A stretch of DNA of 64,000 nt from CBDBCU01 sp965203435. Lineage in GTDB: Bacteria; Chloroflexota; Dehalococcoidia; Lucifugimonadales; UBA3495. The first letter of the stretch is position 1. Each line of letters opens with the position of its first letter. Shown here piece after piece: positions 1 through 8,499 of the stretch. The notes beneath the pieces were generated by a model, which was not told the DNA's origin, did not search any database, and saw only the letters and a list, made by a program, of their open reading frames with translations. A program made the position numbers and the translations under genes. Where the stretch lies: contig CBDBCU010000003.1 in assembly GCA_965203435.1 (NCBI GenBank), positions 434,001-498,000 on the forward strand. The letters are read 5' to 3'.

Positions 1-755
1 CGCAGGGTAGTAATCCGCACCAGGTCGTTAGCCTGCTCAATATCCCGGCCCCCGGCCACGGTAATAACATCGCCGGGACGGATGCCGGCCGCCAAGGCCG
101 GGGAATTGTCGGCCACGGCGGTCACCGCCACCCGGCCCAAAGTAACCTGCTGCGGCAGCATAAACAGCAGGGTGAAAGCGACGATGGGAAAGGCGGCGTT
201 GACCAGGGAGCCGGCGGCCAGGATGATGGCCCGGGGGCCGGGGCCTTTGGCCGCCAGACTGCGCGGCGTGGCCGGATTGTTTTCGCCGGCCAAGCGCACA
301 AAACCGCCCAAGGGCAGCCAATTCAGCGACCACAACATATCCCTTACTATCAAGGAATTGCCGTCCGCTTGCCGCACTTTGCCCTCGTGCTGCAAGTATT
401 CATCGCCACCGACTTCCTGCAAGGCCGATTGCCGCCGCCGGGATCCCGGCGGCGGAATTTCAATAGTCCGGGCGACCAGATTGCCAGCGGCGTCCTCGGT
501 GGAACTTATGCGGACATACTGCCCCGGGCGCAGATCGGCAAGGGATTCCAGTCCGACCAGTTGGGTTTGGCCGTCCAGCAATACCGCCGTTTGGCCGGTG
601 TAGAAACCCCAGGCCCGGGGCGGATAGCCGATGCCGAACTCCATAACCTTGACGCCAAAGGCTTTGGCCGTGGCAAAGTGGCCCCATTCGTGGATGACCA
701 CCAGCAGCAGCAGCATTGGCACAAAGGCCAGGATGGCGATAATAACCGTGTCCAT
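1..755 (-). CDS. rseP: RseP-type site-2 zinc metalloprotease (M50), 3' end beyond window
   Basis: Intramembrane zinc protease of the site-2 family, expected to cut membrane-anchored regulators. The frame is open from an ATG at 755 to the window edge (251 codons). The first transmembrane helix ends in HEWGH (residues 22-26), the zinc-binding HExxH motif. Later come LPLGGFVRLAGEN (the conserved family segment), a membrane segment and a PDZ-like stretch (SPALAAGIRPGDVI). Between the catalytic helix and LPLGGFV there are about 80 extra residues, rich in charge and containing a PPPGSRRRQ stretch; such a long insert is not expected in the typical enzyme. It lies about 200 nt downstream of dxr on the same strand, a common dxr-rseP order. 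Identification is firm; the C-terminal active-site Asp motif is outside the window. Confidence 0.9.
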   Translation of the reverse strand, partial: MDTVIIAILAFVPMLLLLVVIHEWGHFATAKAFGVKVMEFGIGYPPRAWGFYTGQTAVLLDGQTQLVGLESLADLRPGQYVRISSTEDAAGNLVARTIEIPPPGSRRRQSALQEVGGDEYLQHEGKVRQADGNSLIVRDMLWSLNWLPLGGFVRLAGENNPATPRSLAAKGPGPRAIILAAGSLVNAAFPIVAFTLLFMLPQQVTLGRVAVTAVADNSPALAAGIRPGDVITVAGGRDIEQANDLVRITTL

Positions 756-955
756 TTTTTCAGCCTTTCCTCGTTAAAACTGGGGGGCGCGTTTCCGCTG
801 ATTGACGCCCGCTCTACCGTCCTTGCCGGCCATCCCCCTACCGTCCTTCCGGCCGCCATTCCCGGGAACTTGCCGGTTCCTGCGGCGGCAAAGTTGCCCG
901 GGGCGGTATAAACATCATTTGCGGTGGTCATAAATGCGCCAATTTTGCCGGCCGA

Positions 956-2101
956 CTACCGGGGCCGCACGGCCGCCACTTCCCGTACCACTTCCCCGGC
1001 TTTGGCGGTGGCCCACGCATCGGCGGCCAGCAATTCCGCTACCGTTGCGCCCGGCGTGGGCTGGTGGGCATCGAGGGTAGCGGCCAGCACCCGGTAAAGG
1101 TCGCCAAAGCCGATTTGTCTTTCCAGAAAGGCAGCGACCGCCACTTCGTCGGCCGCGCTCAACACCGCCGGATAGGTCTGTTCCCGCTGGGCGGCGGCCA
1201 GGGCCAAGCCAAAGCAGGGATAGCGTTCCGTCTCCAGGGGATAAAAATCCAGGCCCTGGGCAATGCCGGTATCCAGCCGGGGGACCAAGCCATCATTAGC
1301 CAACCGGCGGGGATGGAACAGGGCGTACTGAATGGGCAGGCGCATACTGGGCGGCCCCAGCTGGGCTTTCACCGACCCGTCGGCAAACTCTACCATGGAA
1401 TGAATGGAACTTTGCGGATGTATGACCACATCAATGTTGGCCCAGGGGACGCCAAACAGCCAATGGGATTCGATGACCTCAAAGGCTTTGTTAATCAGCG
1501 TAGCCGAATCCACGGTGATTTTCCGACCCATCCGCCAGGTGGGATGCCGCAAAGCCTGCTCCGGGGTAGCCGCCGCTATTTCCGGCAAAGGCGTGTTGCG
1601 GAAGGGGCCGCCGGAGGCGGTGATAATCAGGCGGCTGATGGGATTGTCTTTTTCCCCTTGCAGGCACTGCCAGATGGCGCTGGGTTCGCTGTCCACCGGC
1701 AGGATGACGCCGCCGTATTCGCTTTCGTACTCTTTCAGTAGCGGCCCGGCCATTACGATGGGTTCTTTGTTGGACAGGGCGACGGCTTTGCCGTGCTGCA
1801 AGGCGTTGAGGGTAGGCAGCAGGCCGGCCGCCCCGCTGGTGGCGACCATCACCACATCCACCGCCGCCAAGCCGGCCATATCGGCCATTTGGGTAAAGAC
1901 CGGGCCGGGCGGCAATTCCGCCGGGCCGGCCAACGAATAAATGTGCTGCGGTTGAAACTCGGCAATCTGCTGGCGCAGCAGTTGCCAGTTGGAGCCGGCG
2001 GCCAGGCCCACCACCTGAAACTCTTGGGGAAAGGCGCGCACCACATCCAGGGTCTGCCCGCCGATGGAGCCGGTGGAGCCGAGGACGACTATTTTTTTCA
2101 T
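956..2101 (-). CDS. dxr: 1-deoxy-D-xylulose 5-phosphate reductoisomerase
   Basis: Converts 1-deoxy-D-xylulose 5-phosphate to 2-C-methyl-D-erythritol 4-phosphate using NADPH, the committed step of the MEP isoprenoid pathway in the cytoplasm. The 381-residue length matches the family. The N-terminus carries the NADPH-binding GSTGSIG motif, followed by SNKEP, the metal-site DSEPSAIWQ, TASGGPFR, and HPTWRMGRKITVDSATLINK, all signature segments. It is followed downstream by the rseP-type gene. ATG start at 2101 agrees with the usual distance to the Rossmann motif. Confidence 0.97.
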   Translation of the reverse strand: MKKIVVLGSTGSIGGQTLDVVRAFPQEFQVVGLAAGSNWQLLRQQIAEFQPQHIYSLAGPAELPPGPVFTQMADMAGLAAVDVVMVATSGAAGLLPTLNALQHGKAVALSNKEPIVMAGPLLKEYESEYGGVILPVDSEPSAIWQCLQGEKDNPISRLIITASGGPFRNTPLPEIAAATPEQALRHPTWRMGRKITVDSATLINKAFEVIESHWLFGVPWANIDVVIHPQSSIHSMVEFADGSVKAQLGPPSMRLPIQYALFHPRRLANDGLVPRLDTGIAQGLDFYPLETERYPCFGLALAAAQREQTYPAVLSAADEVAVAAFLERQIGFGDLYRVLAATLDAHQPTPGATVAELLAADAWATAKAGEVVREVAAVRPR

Positions 2102-2302
2102 TTTCCCGCTCCCCGGCGGCCGCCCGACCGCCGCCGGCCTTTAACCCTGCGCCGTCAACGGGAAAATCCAAATCCCCCTTGCCGGCAAAGCAGACTATAC
2201 CGGGAAACAGGCGGCTAGTCAATATAGGGATGATGGCCGTTTCCCGGCCGCCCGGCAACCGTCCTTCCCGCCATCCTCTACCGTCATTCCCGCATCACCC
2301 CT

Positions 2303-2404
2303 ACCGTCATTCCCGCGTAAGCGGGAATCCAGGACGGTACTGCCTTATGATGCCGCAATCTTGGCAAGCCACCGCGGGATTCCCGCTTACGCGGGAATGA
2401 CGGT
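2303..2404. repeat. Full-length palindromic ATTCCCGCG repeat element (family R1)
   Basis: About 100 bp with inverted arms: ACCGTCATTCCCGCGTAAGC at the left and its complement GCTTACGCGGGAATGACGGT at the right, separated by a non-palindromic core containing TACTGCCTTATGATGCCGCA. Each arm itself contains the short hairpin ATTCCCGC...GCGGGAAT. Partial copies lie just upstream (2281-2297). This element fills most of the 392-base gap between dxr and the esterase gene; no gene is visible there. Confidence 0.9.
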
Positions 2405-2493
2405 GGGGGACTGCGGGAATGACGGTAGAGGGGCGGGCCGGATGGCAAGGGCTTTATCCGCTACCGGCCATAGCCCGGCCGCCGCCCCTCAAC

Positions 2494-3429
2494 CTAAACC
2501 TTTACGCCGGCAAAGGCTTCCCGCAGGGCGGCGGCGCTGCGGTCCACAGCCTGCCGCGCCTGATCCACGGCGGCGAACATCCCGAAAAAGCCGTGAATCA
2601 GCCCATCATAGCGGATGGCCTCGGTAGGGATTCCGGCGGCTTGCAGGGCGGCGGCGTAGGCTTCCCCCTCGTCCCGCAGCGGGTCATACTCGGCGGTCAA
2701 CACCAACGCCGGCGGCAAGCCGCGCAAATCGGCGGCGTGCAGCGGCGCGGCGTAAGGGTTGGCGGCGTCAGCATCGGCGGCCAAGTAATGATCCCAGTAC
2801 CAGATCATCGTATCCCGGGTCAACTGATAGCCGTCGGCGTTTTCCAAGTAAGAGGCGCGGTCAAAATCCCGCTGGGTAACGGGATAGACCAGCAGTTGAA
2901 AGACCAGGGGGCAACCGCCGCGATCCCGGGCCATCAGGGCTACGGCGGCGGCCAGATTGCCGCCGGCGCTGTCGCCGCCCACGGCGATGCGGTCTGGATC
3001 CACATTGAGGGCGGCGGCGTTGGCGGCCAGCCATTGGGTAGCGGCGTAGCAATCCTCGGCCGGGCCGGGAAACTTGGTCTCCGGGGCCAGGCGGTAGTCC
3101 ACCGACGCCACGACGCAGGCGGCGCCGGCGCACATATTGCGGGCGGCCGCGTCGGCGGTATCCAAATCGCCCACTACCCAGCCGCCGCCGTGAAACCAGG
3201 CCAGGCCGGGAAAGGGGCCGGCCCCGGCCGGAGTATAAATCCGCGCCGGCACATCGCAATCCGGGCCGGGGATAGCCACCTCCTGCACCGCGCCCACTTC
3301 CGGGCCGACGGCGCGCAATCGGGCTTTGGTATTAACCCGCGCCTCCGCCGGGGAAACCTGATGACTGGGCGGCAGTCCCAACGCCGCCGCCGCTTCCATA
3401 ACGGCGACAATCTGCGGATCCAAAGGCAT
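2494..3429 (-). CDS. Alpha/beta hydrolase of the hormone-sensitive lipase (family IV esterase) type
   Basis: Carboxylesterase-type hydrolase, 311 residues. Visible family marks are the oxyanion-hole HGGGWV, the nucleophile elbow GGDSAGGN, the acid segment near EYDPLRDEGE and the catalytic His in DGLIHGFF. I chose ATG at 3429 because it is preceded by GGAGGTGCGATT (a strong ribosome-binding site) and gives the usual N-terminus; the open frame continues to 3717 but without a plausible start. The substrate cannot be told from sequence. Confidence 0.93.
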   Translation of the reverse strand: MPLDPQIVAVMEAAAALGLPPSHQVSPAEARVNTKARLRAVGPEVGAVQEVAIPGPDCDVPARIYTPAGAGPFPGLAWFHGGGWVVGDLDTADAAARNMCAGAACVVASVDYRLAPETKFPGPAEDCYAATQWLAANAAALNVDPDRIAVGGDSAGGNLAAAVALMARDRGGCPLVFQLLVYPVTQRDFDRASYLENADGYQLTRDTMIWYWDHYLAADADAANPYAAPLHAADLRGLPPALVLTAEYDPLRDEGEAYAAALQAAGIPTEAIRYDGLIHGFFGMFAAVDQARQAVDRSAAALREAFAGVKV

Positions 3430-3552
3430 AATCGCACCTCCGGGCAATAAGGTTGTGTAGGTTGCAAGGTTGCGGGAGTATGGGATAGGGCCGGATAGAA
3501 AGATTGTAGCGGCAAAGGCGGCGGATTGCCAGTTCCGATTTTTGCCAACCCC

Positions 3553-3582
3553 TTGACAAGGCATCCTTTCCAGTGATACTAT
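3553..3582 (+). promoter_or_regulatory. Sigma70-type promoter, rightward
   Basis: TTGACA (3553-3558), an 18-base spacer, and TACTAT (3577-3582). It points rightward, yet the next genes on both sides are on the minus strand, so it does not obviously serve a protein gene. About 60 bases downstream of the expected start point is a hairpin plus T-run; see the candidate RNA entry. Confidence 0.55.
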
Positions 3583-3588
3583 CCTAAT

Positions 3589-3690
3589 TGCTTCGTCAGA
3601 GCGTTGCGGTGAAGTCCTTTTGTGGGGCCGAGGCTGCATCGGGGGCCGGAGTTTGAGAACCGCAAGGGGGTAGAACTTCGGTCTTTTTCT
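3589..3690 (+). ncRNA. Candidate small RNA of about 100 nt (promoter plus terminator, no reading frame)
   Basis: A rightward sigma70-like promoter at 3553-3582 is followed by roughly 100 bases that end in a hairpin, GGCCGGAGTT (3644-3653) pairing with AACTTCGGTC (3674-3683) including G-U pairs, then TTTTTCTTT (3684-3692), as in intrinsic terminators. No credible coding frame lies inside. It does not contain the GGAAGGAAGCAGC-like tetraloop region of SRP RNA, nor motifs I recognise from RNase P, 6S or common riboswitches. The gap 3430-3709 holds nothing else. Transcription is inferred only. Confidence 0.35.
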
Positions 3691-3709
3691 TTGCCCAGCC
3701 CTTACACCG

Positions 3710-4777
3710 CTACCCATCAGCTAGAACTTCTTGCAGGGCCGCAGCCAATTCCGTCCGGGTGGCAAAGCCCTCAAACCGCTGCCTTACTATCCCCTGGCCG
3801 TCCAGCACGAAAACCCAGGATTCGTTGAGCCAGTGCGGCAGGGCGCTGAAACCCCATTCCGCTACTGCCGGGGAAAATCGGGCTTGGCTCAAATCCCCCT
3901 GAATGGCTTGGGGGTCGTCATAAAGCTCCACATGGACAAAATCGGCTTGCCTCGGATAGGCGGCTTTCAGCGCGGAAACGGCGTCCACTTGCGGGCCGCA
4001 GGTGGCGCTGACGCAAAAGGCCGGCGAGGCAAAGACGATAACCGCCGGCCGAGGGCTTTGGACCGCATCCGCTACGGAAAGGCGGTACAAATCCGGATCG
4101 GGAGTGTAATCGGTGGTCAACTGCGCCACTTCTGCAACATCGGCCAGGGTTTTAGTGCGGCTCAACGGCGGGCGGCTCCCTATTGCCGGCGCTGGCGACT
4201 GCTCGACTATAGCCAATTCCAAATGGGTACGGGCGGCAAAATCGGCCGCGGCTACGGCAATATCCAGCCGCCAGGGGCCGGGCCGGTCAAAGGTCAGTTC
4301 GGCGGTGTACGCCCCCCGGATGCCATAGGGCCAGGGCTGATAGACCGCCGTCGTCCTTTCCGCAAGCCTTTCCCCGTCCGCGCCCCGATAAACGGCAGCC
4401 ACTTCCGCCGTGGGCAGCTTAATCAGCGCCTTTTGCCCCACCAGCAGAAAGGCCACCCGCTGCCGGCCTACTTCCAAAGTTTTAGTCGCCAGGATGGGAT
4501 TGACTTCCCCCGGACTTTCCGCCGGAATTAACCGGGCCGGCGGATGAACCGCCGGGGCGGCCGATAGCGATTCCGCCGCCGCGGCCGCCGGCCCCGATTC
4601 CGACCGGGCCGGCAAGTCGCGGCCGCAGGCAATCAGCAGGGTAGCCAGGGCAATAGCCGCCGCCGGGGCCGCCCGCCGCCGGGCGGTCAAAGTCCACCAA
4701 CGGCCGGCGGCGAATAAGCCGGCCAGCAGCAGCCGAAGGGCGGGATAGACCGCCGGCAGAAAAATCAGCCAGTTCAC
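3710..4777 (-). CDS. Thioredoxin-fold lipoprotein-like exported protein
   Basis: 355 residues. An N-terminal membrane segment is followed by a second hydrophobic run ending in LLIACG, which reads as a lipobox. The C-terminal half is thioredoxin-like: an AVIVFASPAFCVSATCGP strand-loop with cysteines at about 255 and 260 (CxxxxC rather than the classical CxxC), and a late VLDGQGIVRQRFEG segment. The middle part is a beta-rich region that may bind a partner. GTG start at 4777 abuts the TAA of the upstream TlpA/DipZ-like gene (4778), so the two are translationally linked and probably act together outside the membrane in thiol or metal handling. If the true start is internal, the protein would begin at the second hydrophobic run. 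Confidence 0.75.
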   Translation of the reverse strand: MNWLIFLPAVYPALRLLLAGLFAAGRWWTLTARRRAAPAAAIALATLLIACGRDLPARSESGPAAAAAESLSAAPAVHPPARLIPAESPGEVNPILATKTLEVGRQRVAFLLVGQKALIKLPTAEVAAVYRGADGERLAERTTAVYQPWPYGIRGAYTAELTFDRPGPWRLDIAVAAADFAARTHLELAIVEQSPAPAIGSRPPLSRTKTLADVAEVAQLTTDYTPDPDLYRLSVADAVQSPRPAVIVFASPAFCVSATCGPQVDAVSALKAAYPRQADFVHVELYDDPQAIQGDLSQARFSPAVAEWGFSALPHWLNESWVFVLDGQGIVRQRFEGFATRTELAAALQEVLADG

Positions 4778-6178
4778 TTACGGCCCATCCTGATAGACGC
4801 CAAAGGTAAAGGCAAACAGGCTGAAATCGGCGGAATTGGAACTGAGCCGCAACTCCTTTTCCGCCGTATAAGCCGGGCTGTTGACAATTTCGTACAGGCG
4901 CGGCTCGTTGACCAGCAAGTAACTTTCCCCATCGGCGGCAATCCGAATATCCGCCCCCCGGTTTTCCGCGGTCAGATATTCCCCCTCCAGCGTTACCCGC
5001 ACCCGGTAAGCGTCTCCGGCGTAGGAAGTCAACACGGCGTTGACGCTTTTGGCCGAATAGGTCAAGGCGATATAGTCGGCATAATCCTCGGTAACGCGGG
5101 CATGGGTCATCTGTTCCGGCCCCACGGCCCAGGAACCGTGGAAATAGATATAGTGCGGCTGCCGCAATTCCGGCACCGCAAACTCCACTACCTGGTCGGA
5201 ACTCTGGTAATAATCCATCTGGATGATGTAAGGATCCATTCCGAACAGCAGGGATTGGACATTGCGCTGATAGCCGGCGTAAAGCTCCGGAGTCAGGAAA
5301 GCGTCGGCCCGGTTGACAAAAGCCGGATCCAGCAGCTGGTCGGACGGCGGTTCCAGATCATCGGACAGGTCGGCCCCGGCGGCGGTCAGCAGTTCCCGGA
5401 TTTGCCCCTCGGTTTCGGCGTAATGCCCCTCGCCGAAATGGGTATAGCGCACTTGCCCATCCCGGTCAATCAGATACTTGGCCGGCCAGTAGCGGTTGTT
5501 ATAGGCATCCCAAGTGGCAAAATCGTTGTCCTGCGCCACCGGCCAGACAATTCCATTGTCCACCGTGGCCTGCCGCACATTGGCAAAATCCTTCTCAAAC
5601 TCAAACTCCGGGGTGTGGATGCCCAGGATGACCAGCCCGTCGTCGGCGTAGCGGGAATGCCACAGCTTGAGATAGGGAAAGGTGCGGATGCAGTTAATGC
5701 AGGTATAAGTCCAGAAGTCAATCAGCACCACCTTGCCGCGCAGTTGCTGCAAAGTCAGCGGCTCGCTGTTAATCCAAGCGGCGATGCCGGCCAGTTCTGC
5801 GGCCGGCGGCGGCTCAGCGGATTGAGTTGGCGGCCGAATAGTGGGGATGGCCGTGGCGGCCGGCGGCGTAGTAGGCTCGGCCGGGGGAAGGGCCGTAGGC
5901 TTGACGGCGGCCGGGGCGGCCGTTTCTCCGGCGGGCGGCGGATTGGCCGGCGCGGCGGCCGCCGTTGACGATTCCGCCGGGGCCGGAGTCCGGGCCGTAT
6001 CCGGTTGCGCCGGTACGGACGGGATAGCCGTTGCCGCCGCTGATTCAATGGCAACGGCCGCCGCCGGCCGTTCCTCAGCCGCCCGTTCCGGCATAGCCGC
6101 CGGGGCGCAGGCGGCGGCCAGCAACAGCAGGATGGGCAGCAAAAGAGCCGGCAAAGAACGGTAAAAGCGCAATTTCAC
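4778..6178 (-). CDS. TlpA/DipZ-like thioredoxin-domain lipoprotein
   Basis: Extracytoplasmic thiol-redox protein. A GTG start at 6178 gives a classic lipoprotein signal with basic residues, a hydrophobic core and LLLLAAAC. A Pro/Ala/Thr-rich linker follows, then a redoxin domain with DFWTYTCINCIRTFPYL; the CxxC cysteines fall near residues 160 and 163. The C-terminal region (YIYFHGSW..., LLVNEPRLYEIV) matches the extra beta-domain of DipZ/CcdA-fused redoxins. The frame stays open to 6280, but a TATAAT box sits at 6220-6215, so the longer version would start before its own promoter. Paired with the downstream redoxin-like lipoprotein. Confidence 0.88.
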   Translation of the reverse strand: MKLRFYRSLPALLLPILLLLAAACAPAAMPERAAEERPAAAVAIESAAATAIPSVPAQPDTARTPAPAESSTAAAAPANPPPAGETAAPAAVKPTALPPAEPTTPPAATAIPTIRPPTQSAEPPPAAELAGIAAWINSEPLTLQQLRGKVVLIDFWTYTCINCIRTFPYLKLWHSRYADDGLVILGIHTPEFEFEKDFANVRQATVDNGIVWPVAQDNDFATWDAYNNRYWPAKYLIDRDGQVRYTHFGEGHYAETEGQIRELLTAAGADLSDDLEPPSDQLLDPAFVNRADAFLTPELYAGYQRNVQSLLFGMDPYIIQMDYYQSSDQVVEFAVPELRQPHYIYFHGSWAVGPEQMTHARVTEDYADYIALTYSAKSVNAVLTSYAGDAYRVRVTLEGEYLTAENRGADIRIAADGESYLLVNEPRLYEIVNSPAYTAEKELRLSSNSADFSLFAFTFGVYQDGP

Positions 6179-6214
6179 GATAAGTTTCCGCAAGGAATTA
6201 AGTTGCTTGACCGG

Positions 6215-6220
6215 ATTATA
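6215..6220 (-). promoter_or_regulatory. -10 box (TATAAT) for the leftward redoxin lipoprotein pair
   Basis: On the minus strand the sequence reads GCGTATAATCC. A TTGATA lies 23 bases upstream, too far for a regular -35, so only the -10 element is supported. It helps decide the start of the TlpA/DipZ-like gene at 6178. Confidence 0.45.
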
Positions 6221-6330
6221 CGCTTTTTCCCGCCGGTTGGATGTATCAACCGGGCCGAATTGTGCTAAACTTAACGCCACTAATCCCGACTAATCCCGGC
6301 CCGGCCTTGCCGGCTTGACGGAGGCGCGGT

Positions 6331-7302
6331 TTGCAGGATACCACAACTCCGGCCCTGGTGGGCCGCCGCATTATTGAAAATGTCGCCAAGGTGATTGTCG
6401 GCAAGACCACGGTGGTGGAGCAGGCCCTGGCTACCCTGGTGGCCCAGGGGCATATCCTGGTGGAGGATGTGCCGGGCGTGGGCAAGACCACTTTGTCCAA
6501 AGCCCTGGCTATCTCCATCGGCTGCTCCTTTCAGCGCATCCAGTTCACCCCGGACTTGCTGCCCAGCGATGTGACCGGCATTTCCGTCTATAACCAGCAG
6601 AGCGGCGATTTCAATTTCCGCCCCGGCCCCATTATGTCCCAGGTCGTGCTGGCCGATGAAATCAACCGGGCCACGCCCAAAACCCAGGCCGCCCTGCTCG
6701 AGGCTATGGAGGAACATCAGGTTACGGTGGATGGCGTTACCCATCCCTTGTCGCCGCCCTTTATGGTGGTGGCAACCCAGAACCCCATCGAATACGAAGG
6801 GACTTTTCCCTTGCCCGAGGCCGAATTGGATCGATTCCTGATGCGGCTGAGCCTCGGCTACCCGGACTTTGCCGAGGAAATGGCGATTATCGAGCGGCAG
6901 GAACTGACCCATCCCATCGATTCCCTGGAGCCGGTAGCCCGCCCGGAGGAAGTGGTCAATATGCAGGAGGCGGCCAAGCAGGTCTATGTGGATCGGCTGG
7001 TGCGCCATTATATCGTAACTTTGACCGAGGCCACCCGCAGTCACCGGGATGTGGCTTTGGGGGCCTCCCCTAGGGCTACCTTGGGCCTGTTTCGCACGGC
7101 CCGGGCTTTGGCTCTGGTGCAGGATCGGGATTATGTGGTGCCGGATGACATCAAAATGCTGGCCCCGGCGGCCCTGTCCCACCGCATAGTATTGTCCCCG
7201 GCGGCCCGGATGCGCGGCATCCGCAGCGAGGTAGTCATCACCGAACTGCTGAACCAGGTAAATGTGCCGGGAATGGCCCAAAGCAGCATGGCCGCGGGCT
7301 AG
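6331..7302 (+). CDS. MoxR-family AAA+ ATPase
   Basis: MoxR AAA+ chaperone-like ATPase, 323 residues, usually partnered with DUF58/VWA proteins. Walker A is EDVPGVGKTT (about 45-54), Walker B VVLADEINRA (about 105-114), then ATQNPIEYEGTFPLPEAELDRF (sensor 1 region) and GASPRATLGL (sensor 2), all typical. Start is TTG at 6331 after GGAGGCGCGG. Its usual partner, the DUF58 gene, is found only at 9077 because a toxin-antitoxin array lies between them. Confidence 0.95.
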   Translation: MQDTTTPALVGRRIIENVAKVIVGKTTVVEQALATLVAQGHILVEDVPGVGKTTLSKALAISIGCSFQRIQFTPDLLPSDVTGISVYNQQSGDFNFRPGPIMSQVVLADEINRATPKTQAALLEAMEEHQVTVDGVTHPLSPPFMVVATQNPIEYEGTFPLPEAELDRFLMRLSLGYPDFAEEMAIIERQELTHPIDSLEPVARPEEVVNMQEAAKQVYVDRLVRHYIVTLTEATRSHRDVALGASPRATLGLFRTARALALVQDRDYVVPDDIKMLAPAALSHRIVLSPAARMRGIRSEVVITELLNQVNVPGMAQSSMAAG

Positions 7303-7333
7303 CCGCCGGCCAACGGAAAGAGAGGTAACGCCA

Positions 7334-7594
7334 ATGACCACCCAGAAAGATCTGCATACCCTGGTTGACCGGCTGCCGGAATGTGCCTGGGACGAGGCCA
7401 ATGTGCTGCTCCAGATATGCCTCGAGGATGCGGAGGGGGATACGGCCCTCTATGATCCGCTGGACGCGCCGGAAGTGCCGCCTACTCCGGGGGAAATCGC
7501 CGCTATGGAGGAAGCCTACGCCGAAATGCGGGAGGGAAAGGTCAAATCCATTCCCCACGCGGAAGCGATGAAGTATCTGGAGGGCCTGCCGTGA
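7334..7594 (+). CDS. Antitoxin-like protein, copy 1 (no toxin gene attached)
   Basis: 86 residues. Shares with the complete copies at 7933 and 8500 the pattern DLHxLVDxLPECAWDE, DAPEVxPTPGE, an acidic YAEMREGKVKSIPHAE segment and a closing LP just before the stop. The last segment resembles the C-terminal antitoxin helix of RelB-like proteins, and two paralogues are translationally coupled to RelE-type toxins, so an antitoxin role is inferred. No toxin gene follows this copy. ATG at 7334 follows AGAGGTAACGCC. Confidence 0.75.
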   Translation: MTTQKDLHTLVDRLPECAWDEANVLLQICLEDAEGDTALYDPLDAPEVPPTPGEIAAMEEAYAEMREGKVKSIPHAEAMKYLEGLP

Positions 7595-7631
7595 GGTGGG
7601 AATAGAGTCGGCCAGCAAGGAGGTATCGGCT

Positions 7632-7896
7632 ATGCCATGGACCACCCGGGAAGATCTGCATATCCTGATTGACCTGATGCCGGAGGGTGCCTGGGAGGAG
7701 GCCAAGTCTATCCTGCTGGGTTGCTTGGCGGAGGCGGAGGGGGATACGGGCGTCCATAACCCGACGGACGCCCCGGAAGTTGAACCGACTCCGGGGGAAG
7801 TGGCCGCCATAGAGGAAGCCTAGGCGGCTTTGCGCGAGGGCCGCGCCGAACTGATCCCCCACGCGGAAGGGGTTAAGCGTTTCGAGGAATTGCCCT
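7632..7896 (+). pseudogene. Antitoxin-like gene, copy 2, broken by a stop codon
   Basis: Starts ATGCCATGGACC after AAGGAGGTATCGGCT and matches its neighbours through DAPEVEPTPGEVAAIEEA, then a TAG interrupts at 7821-7823. The same frame continues after the stop with LREGRAELIPHAEGVKRFEELP, clearly the missing C-terminus, and the position that is TGA in the other copies reads TGG here. Both changes point to decay. If translated it yields only 63 residues. Confidence 0.75.
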
Positions 7897-7932
7897 GGGC
7901 GGCAACAAAACCTTTAGCAAGGAGGTACATCT

Positions 7933-8193
7933 ATGCCTGAAACGACCCGGGACGATCTGCATATCCTGGTCGAACTGCTGCCCGAATGTGCCTGGGACGC
8001 GGTGAAAGGGGTTATGCTGGAACACTTGGCGGAGCCGGATGCGGTCAATTACAGCCCTATGGACGCCCCGGAAGTGGAACCGACGCCGGCGGAAGTAGCC
8101 GCCATCGAGGAATACTACGCCGACCTGAAAGCCGGGCGCATCAAGACGATTCCCCACGCGGAAGTCGTGAAATATCTGCTGGAATTGCCGTGA
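7933..8193 (+). CDS. RelB-like antitoxin, copy 3
   Basis: 86 residues, same family as copies 1 and 4. Begins ATGCCTGAAACGACC after GGAGGTACATCT. Ends in ELP followed by a TGA that overlaps the GTG of the toxin gene (GTGA at 8190-8193), the classical coupled antitoxin-toxin arrangement. The C-terminal AGRIKTIPHAEVVKYL segment is the presumed toxin-binding part. No obvious DNA-binding motif is visible. Confidence 0.8.
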   Translation: MPETTRDDLHILVELLPECAWDAVKGVMLEHLAEPDAVNYSPMDAPEVEPTPAEVAAIEEYYADLKAGRIKTIPHAEVVKYLLELP

Positions 8194-8453
8194 GCTGGCA
8201 AGTAGAGTGGAGCAATCGCGCCAGGTCGGATGTCGCCGCTTTGGATCAGCAAATCCGGCGGCGGGTGTTGGCGGCGATAGTTTTGCTGTCCGAAACCCGG
8301 GAGGGAAACTTGCAAAAATTGCGGGCCAGCAGCATTGACGAATGGCGGCTGCGGGTCGGCGATTGGCGGGTCATCCTGACCTTTGACTACCCGAACAACA
8401 CTTTTACGGTGATGCGGGTGCAGCACCGCCGGGAAGTTTATCGGCGGCGGTAG
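8190..8453 (+). CDS. RelE/ParE-type toxin, copy 1
   Basis: 87 residues with the RelE-fold pattern: an N-terminal strand WQVEWSNRARSDVAALD, helix pair, then RLRVGDWRVILTFD and a C-terminal VMRVQHRREVYRR. This last run supplies the basic and aromatic residues used by RelE-type ribosome-dependent ribonucleases, though ParE-type gyrase poisoning cannot be excluded. GTG start overlaps the antitoxin stop by 4 nt. Residue-level similarity to the toxin at 8757 shows recent duplication. Confidence 0.88.
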   Translation: MSWQVEWSNRARSDVAALDQQIRRRVLAAIVLLSETREGNLQKLRASSIDEWRLRVGDWRVILTFDYPNNTFTVMRVQHRREVYRRR

Positions 8454-8499
8454 GCTGCCGTGACCCGGCAACAGAGTCTTTATTAAGGAGGTACCATCT

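Noticed and set aside
2494..3717. Extended 407-residue esterase
   Set aside because: The extra N-terminus has no ribosome-binding site and low complexity; ATG 3429 has GGAGGTG.
4778..6280. 500-residue version of the TlpA/DipZ-like protein
   Set aside because: A TATAAT lies between the upstream start and 6178, and a typical lipoprotein signal begins at 6178.
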